64,000 nt of DNA, taken from NCBI GenBank assembly GCA_963736975.1, contig CAVTQY010000001.1, positions 4,092,001-4,156,000 on the forward strand. Reading direction: 5' to 3'. Positions 62,811 through 64,000 of the stretch are shown here, piece after piece. The DNA comes from CAVTQY01 sp963736975 (GTDB lineage: Bacteria; Pseudomonadota; Alphaproteobacteria; Acetobacterales; Acetobacteraceae). How positions within the stretch are numbered: the first letter of the stretch is position 1; every line of letters starts with the position of its first letter. Under the pieces are notes generated by a model. The model was given only the letters and a program-made list of their open reading frames with translations. It was not told the DNA's origin and searched no databases. The position numbers and the translations under genes were made by a program.

Positions 62811-64000
62811 TCACGTGGTCAGCAGGCCCACGTTGGCGTCGGACTTGGGCTTTGTATCGGCCTTCGCGCGCTCGGGCCGGGCTTTGGGCGAAGCCTTGGG
62901 CTCAGTGTCTGCTCGGACGGCATCGAGAACCTTGTAGGCAAGCAGCTTGACCGGGTCAGTTATCAGGAACCAAGCGAAGGCATAGGCCCAAACGATACCC
63001 GCGTATCTCCAGCCAAGCGGCGTCACGAGCCCCGCGCCATAGACCGCAACCAGCGTTGCCACAGCCTGCGTCCCGCACACTGCCGCCAGCAGGATCCAAG
63101 CCGGGCGTGTGGACCACCATGGTCCGCGCGTACGTGTCTGGAAGATCGTCAAATGCCCGGCGACCGACAGCATCAGGTACATCATTGTCTGGAGTTGCGG
63201 ATGTTTCAGCCCAAATATCCGGTCACCGAGATAGAAGAGTCCGAATGCAGCGATGGGGCCGACAAGACCGAGCACCGTGGCGATGCCAAGGACGAGCCGC
63301 ATGTTCCAGGCCTCAGGCGCGTTCCTGTAACGAACATTGTCGTAGGCGATGGACAGGATCGCGCCGTCGTTGAGTAGCGCGAGCATTACGATCATAATCG
63401 CCGTCAGGGGGTAAAAATTGAAGATGACGATCGCCAGCGTCATGAACAGCAGAACGCGCAACGTCTCGGCGATGCGGTAGATCGCGTAGCTGTTCATGCG
63501 CTGGAAGATCTTCCGGCTCTCCTTGATCGCATCGATGATCACCGATAACCCCGGTGCCACCAGCACGATCGAGGCCGCTGCACGCGCCGCGTCCGTCGCA
63601 CCAGAGACAGCGAAGCCGCAGTCGGCCTTCTTCAGCGCGGGAGCGTCATTCACCCCGTCACCCGTCATGCCGACGATGTGGCCGTGCTTTTGCAGCACGT
63701 CGACGATATGGAATTTGTGCTCCGGGAATACCTGGGCGAAGCCGTCGGCCGTTTCGATGGACTTGGCCACCGATGCGCTCTCCTCGGTCTGGGAATCTCC
63801 CAGGGTGCCGCCGTCCAGGATGTTTGCCCCCATGCCCAACGTTTTGGCGGTCTCCCGAGCGATCGCCAGGGCATCGCCTGTTACCATCTTGATCTTTACG
63901 CCCATCGCGGCTGCGGTCGCGACCGTGGACTTGGCATCTACACGCGGCGGATCGAACAGAGGCAAAACACCGAGAAGCTGCCATTTGCCGTCGCCATCGG
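62811..64000 (-). CDS. Plasma-membrane proton-efflux P-type ATPase, C-terminal part
   Basis: The frame is open through the window edge, so only the last ~395 residues are present. P3A H+-ATPase signature in the P domain: KIKMVTGDALAIARETAK, GMGANILDG, HIVGMTGDGVNDAPALKKAD. Then SGATDAARAAASIVL and the membrane helices LRVLLFMTLAIVIFNFYPLT, IMIVMLALLNDGAILSIAYD, and four more to the C-terminus, with a Lys/Pro/Ala-rich tail. It pumps protons out at the cost of ATP and fits acid tolerance next to an acetate-forming pathway. The phosphorylated Asp region is outside the window. The frame runs through position 63965, where a TTG could be mistaken for a start. Confidence 0.92.
   Translation of the reverse strand, partial: DGDGKWQLLGVLPLFDPPRVDAKSTVATAAAMGVKIKMVTGDALAIARETAKTLGMGANILDGGTLGDSQTEESASVAKSIETADGFAQVFPEHKFHIVDVLQKHGHIVGMTGDGVNDAPALKKADCGFAVSGATDAARAAASIVLVAPGLSVIIDAIKESRKIFQRMNSYAIYRIAETLRVLLFMTLAIVIFNFYPLTAIMIVMLALLNDGAILSIAYDNVRYRNAPEAWNMRLVLGIATVLGLVGPIAAFGLFYLGDRIFGLKHPQLQTMMYLMLSVAGHLTIFQTRTRGPWWSTRPAWILLAAVCGTQAVATLVAVYGAGLVTPLGWRYAGIVWAYAFAWFLITDPVKLLAYKVLDAVRADTEPKASPKARPERAKADTKPKSDANVGLLTT

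Overview
The window is high-GC DNA from an alphaproteobacterium, most likely sphingomonad- or rhizobial-like. I infer this from the conjugative-element gene families, the codon use and the cyclic beta-1,2-glucan synthase. Most of it is stacked mobile DNA. About 16 kb of carbohydrate, energy and envelope genes sit at the right.

1-5461: right end of a conjugative element (ICE A): the trbL tail, trbF, trbG, trbI, a DUF2274 gene, a P4-type integrase, and an attachment core that is the 3' half of tRNA-Phe(GAA). trbG has an in-frame stop and trbI a frameshift.

5462-42156: a second element of the same family (ICE B), apparently joined to ICE A at that core. It starts with a defence-like block: a TacTA-type toxin/antitoxin pair, an unrecognised STAS-like / Cys-rich / HATPase module behind a palindromic operator, a short-Argonaute plus SIR2-APAZ pair (SPARSA type), and a broken DUF3800 gene. 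The conserved backbone follows: ardC, parB (frameshifted), a strawberry-notch helicase with an N-terminal methyltransferase-like domain, a toprim protein, DUF2493, DUF736, a DUF6499/DUF2285 regulator, AlpA, repA, a decayed parA, DUF2840, traF, a lytic transglycosylase, a relaxase and parDE. ardC is interrupted inside its HExxH motif by a 5.93-kb recombinase-in-trio (RIT) element carrying an araC-type regulator and a flavin monooxygenase. Removing 15191-21120 restores a 317-aa ardC frame. Two kinds of structured leader RNA occur in this backbone, each twice and with compensatory stem differences.

42200-47500: an IS graveyard holding an integrase fragment cut by an IS5-like element, two IS701-like elements, IS110 debris, a small conserved gene and a truncated glsB-like gene. 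The traG-trb half expected after the relaxase is absent.

47900-64000: phosphoketolase, a deleted class I aldolase, a frameshifted histidine phosphatase, phosphoglucomutase, a frameshifted cyclic beta-1,2-glucan synthase, and the C-terminal part of a P-type H+-ATPase. They suggest acetyl-phosphate and glucose-phosphate metabolism linked to osmotic or acid stress, with several members now broken.

Small indels recur in unrelated genes across the window. They may be real decay or sequencing error, so every frameshift call carries that caveat.
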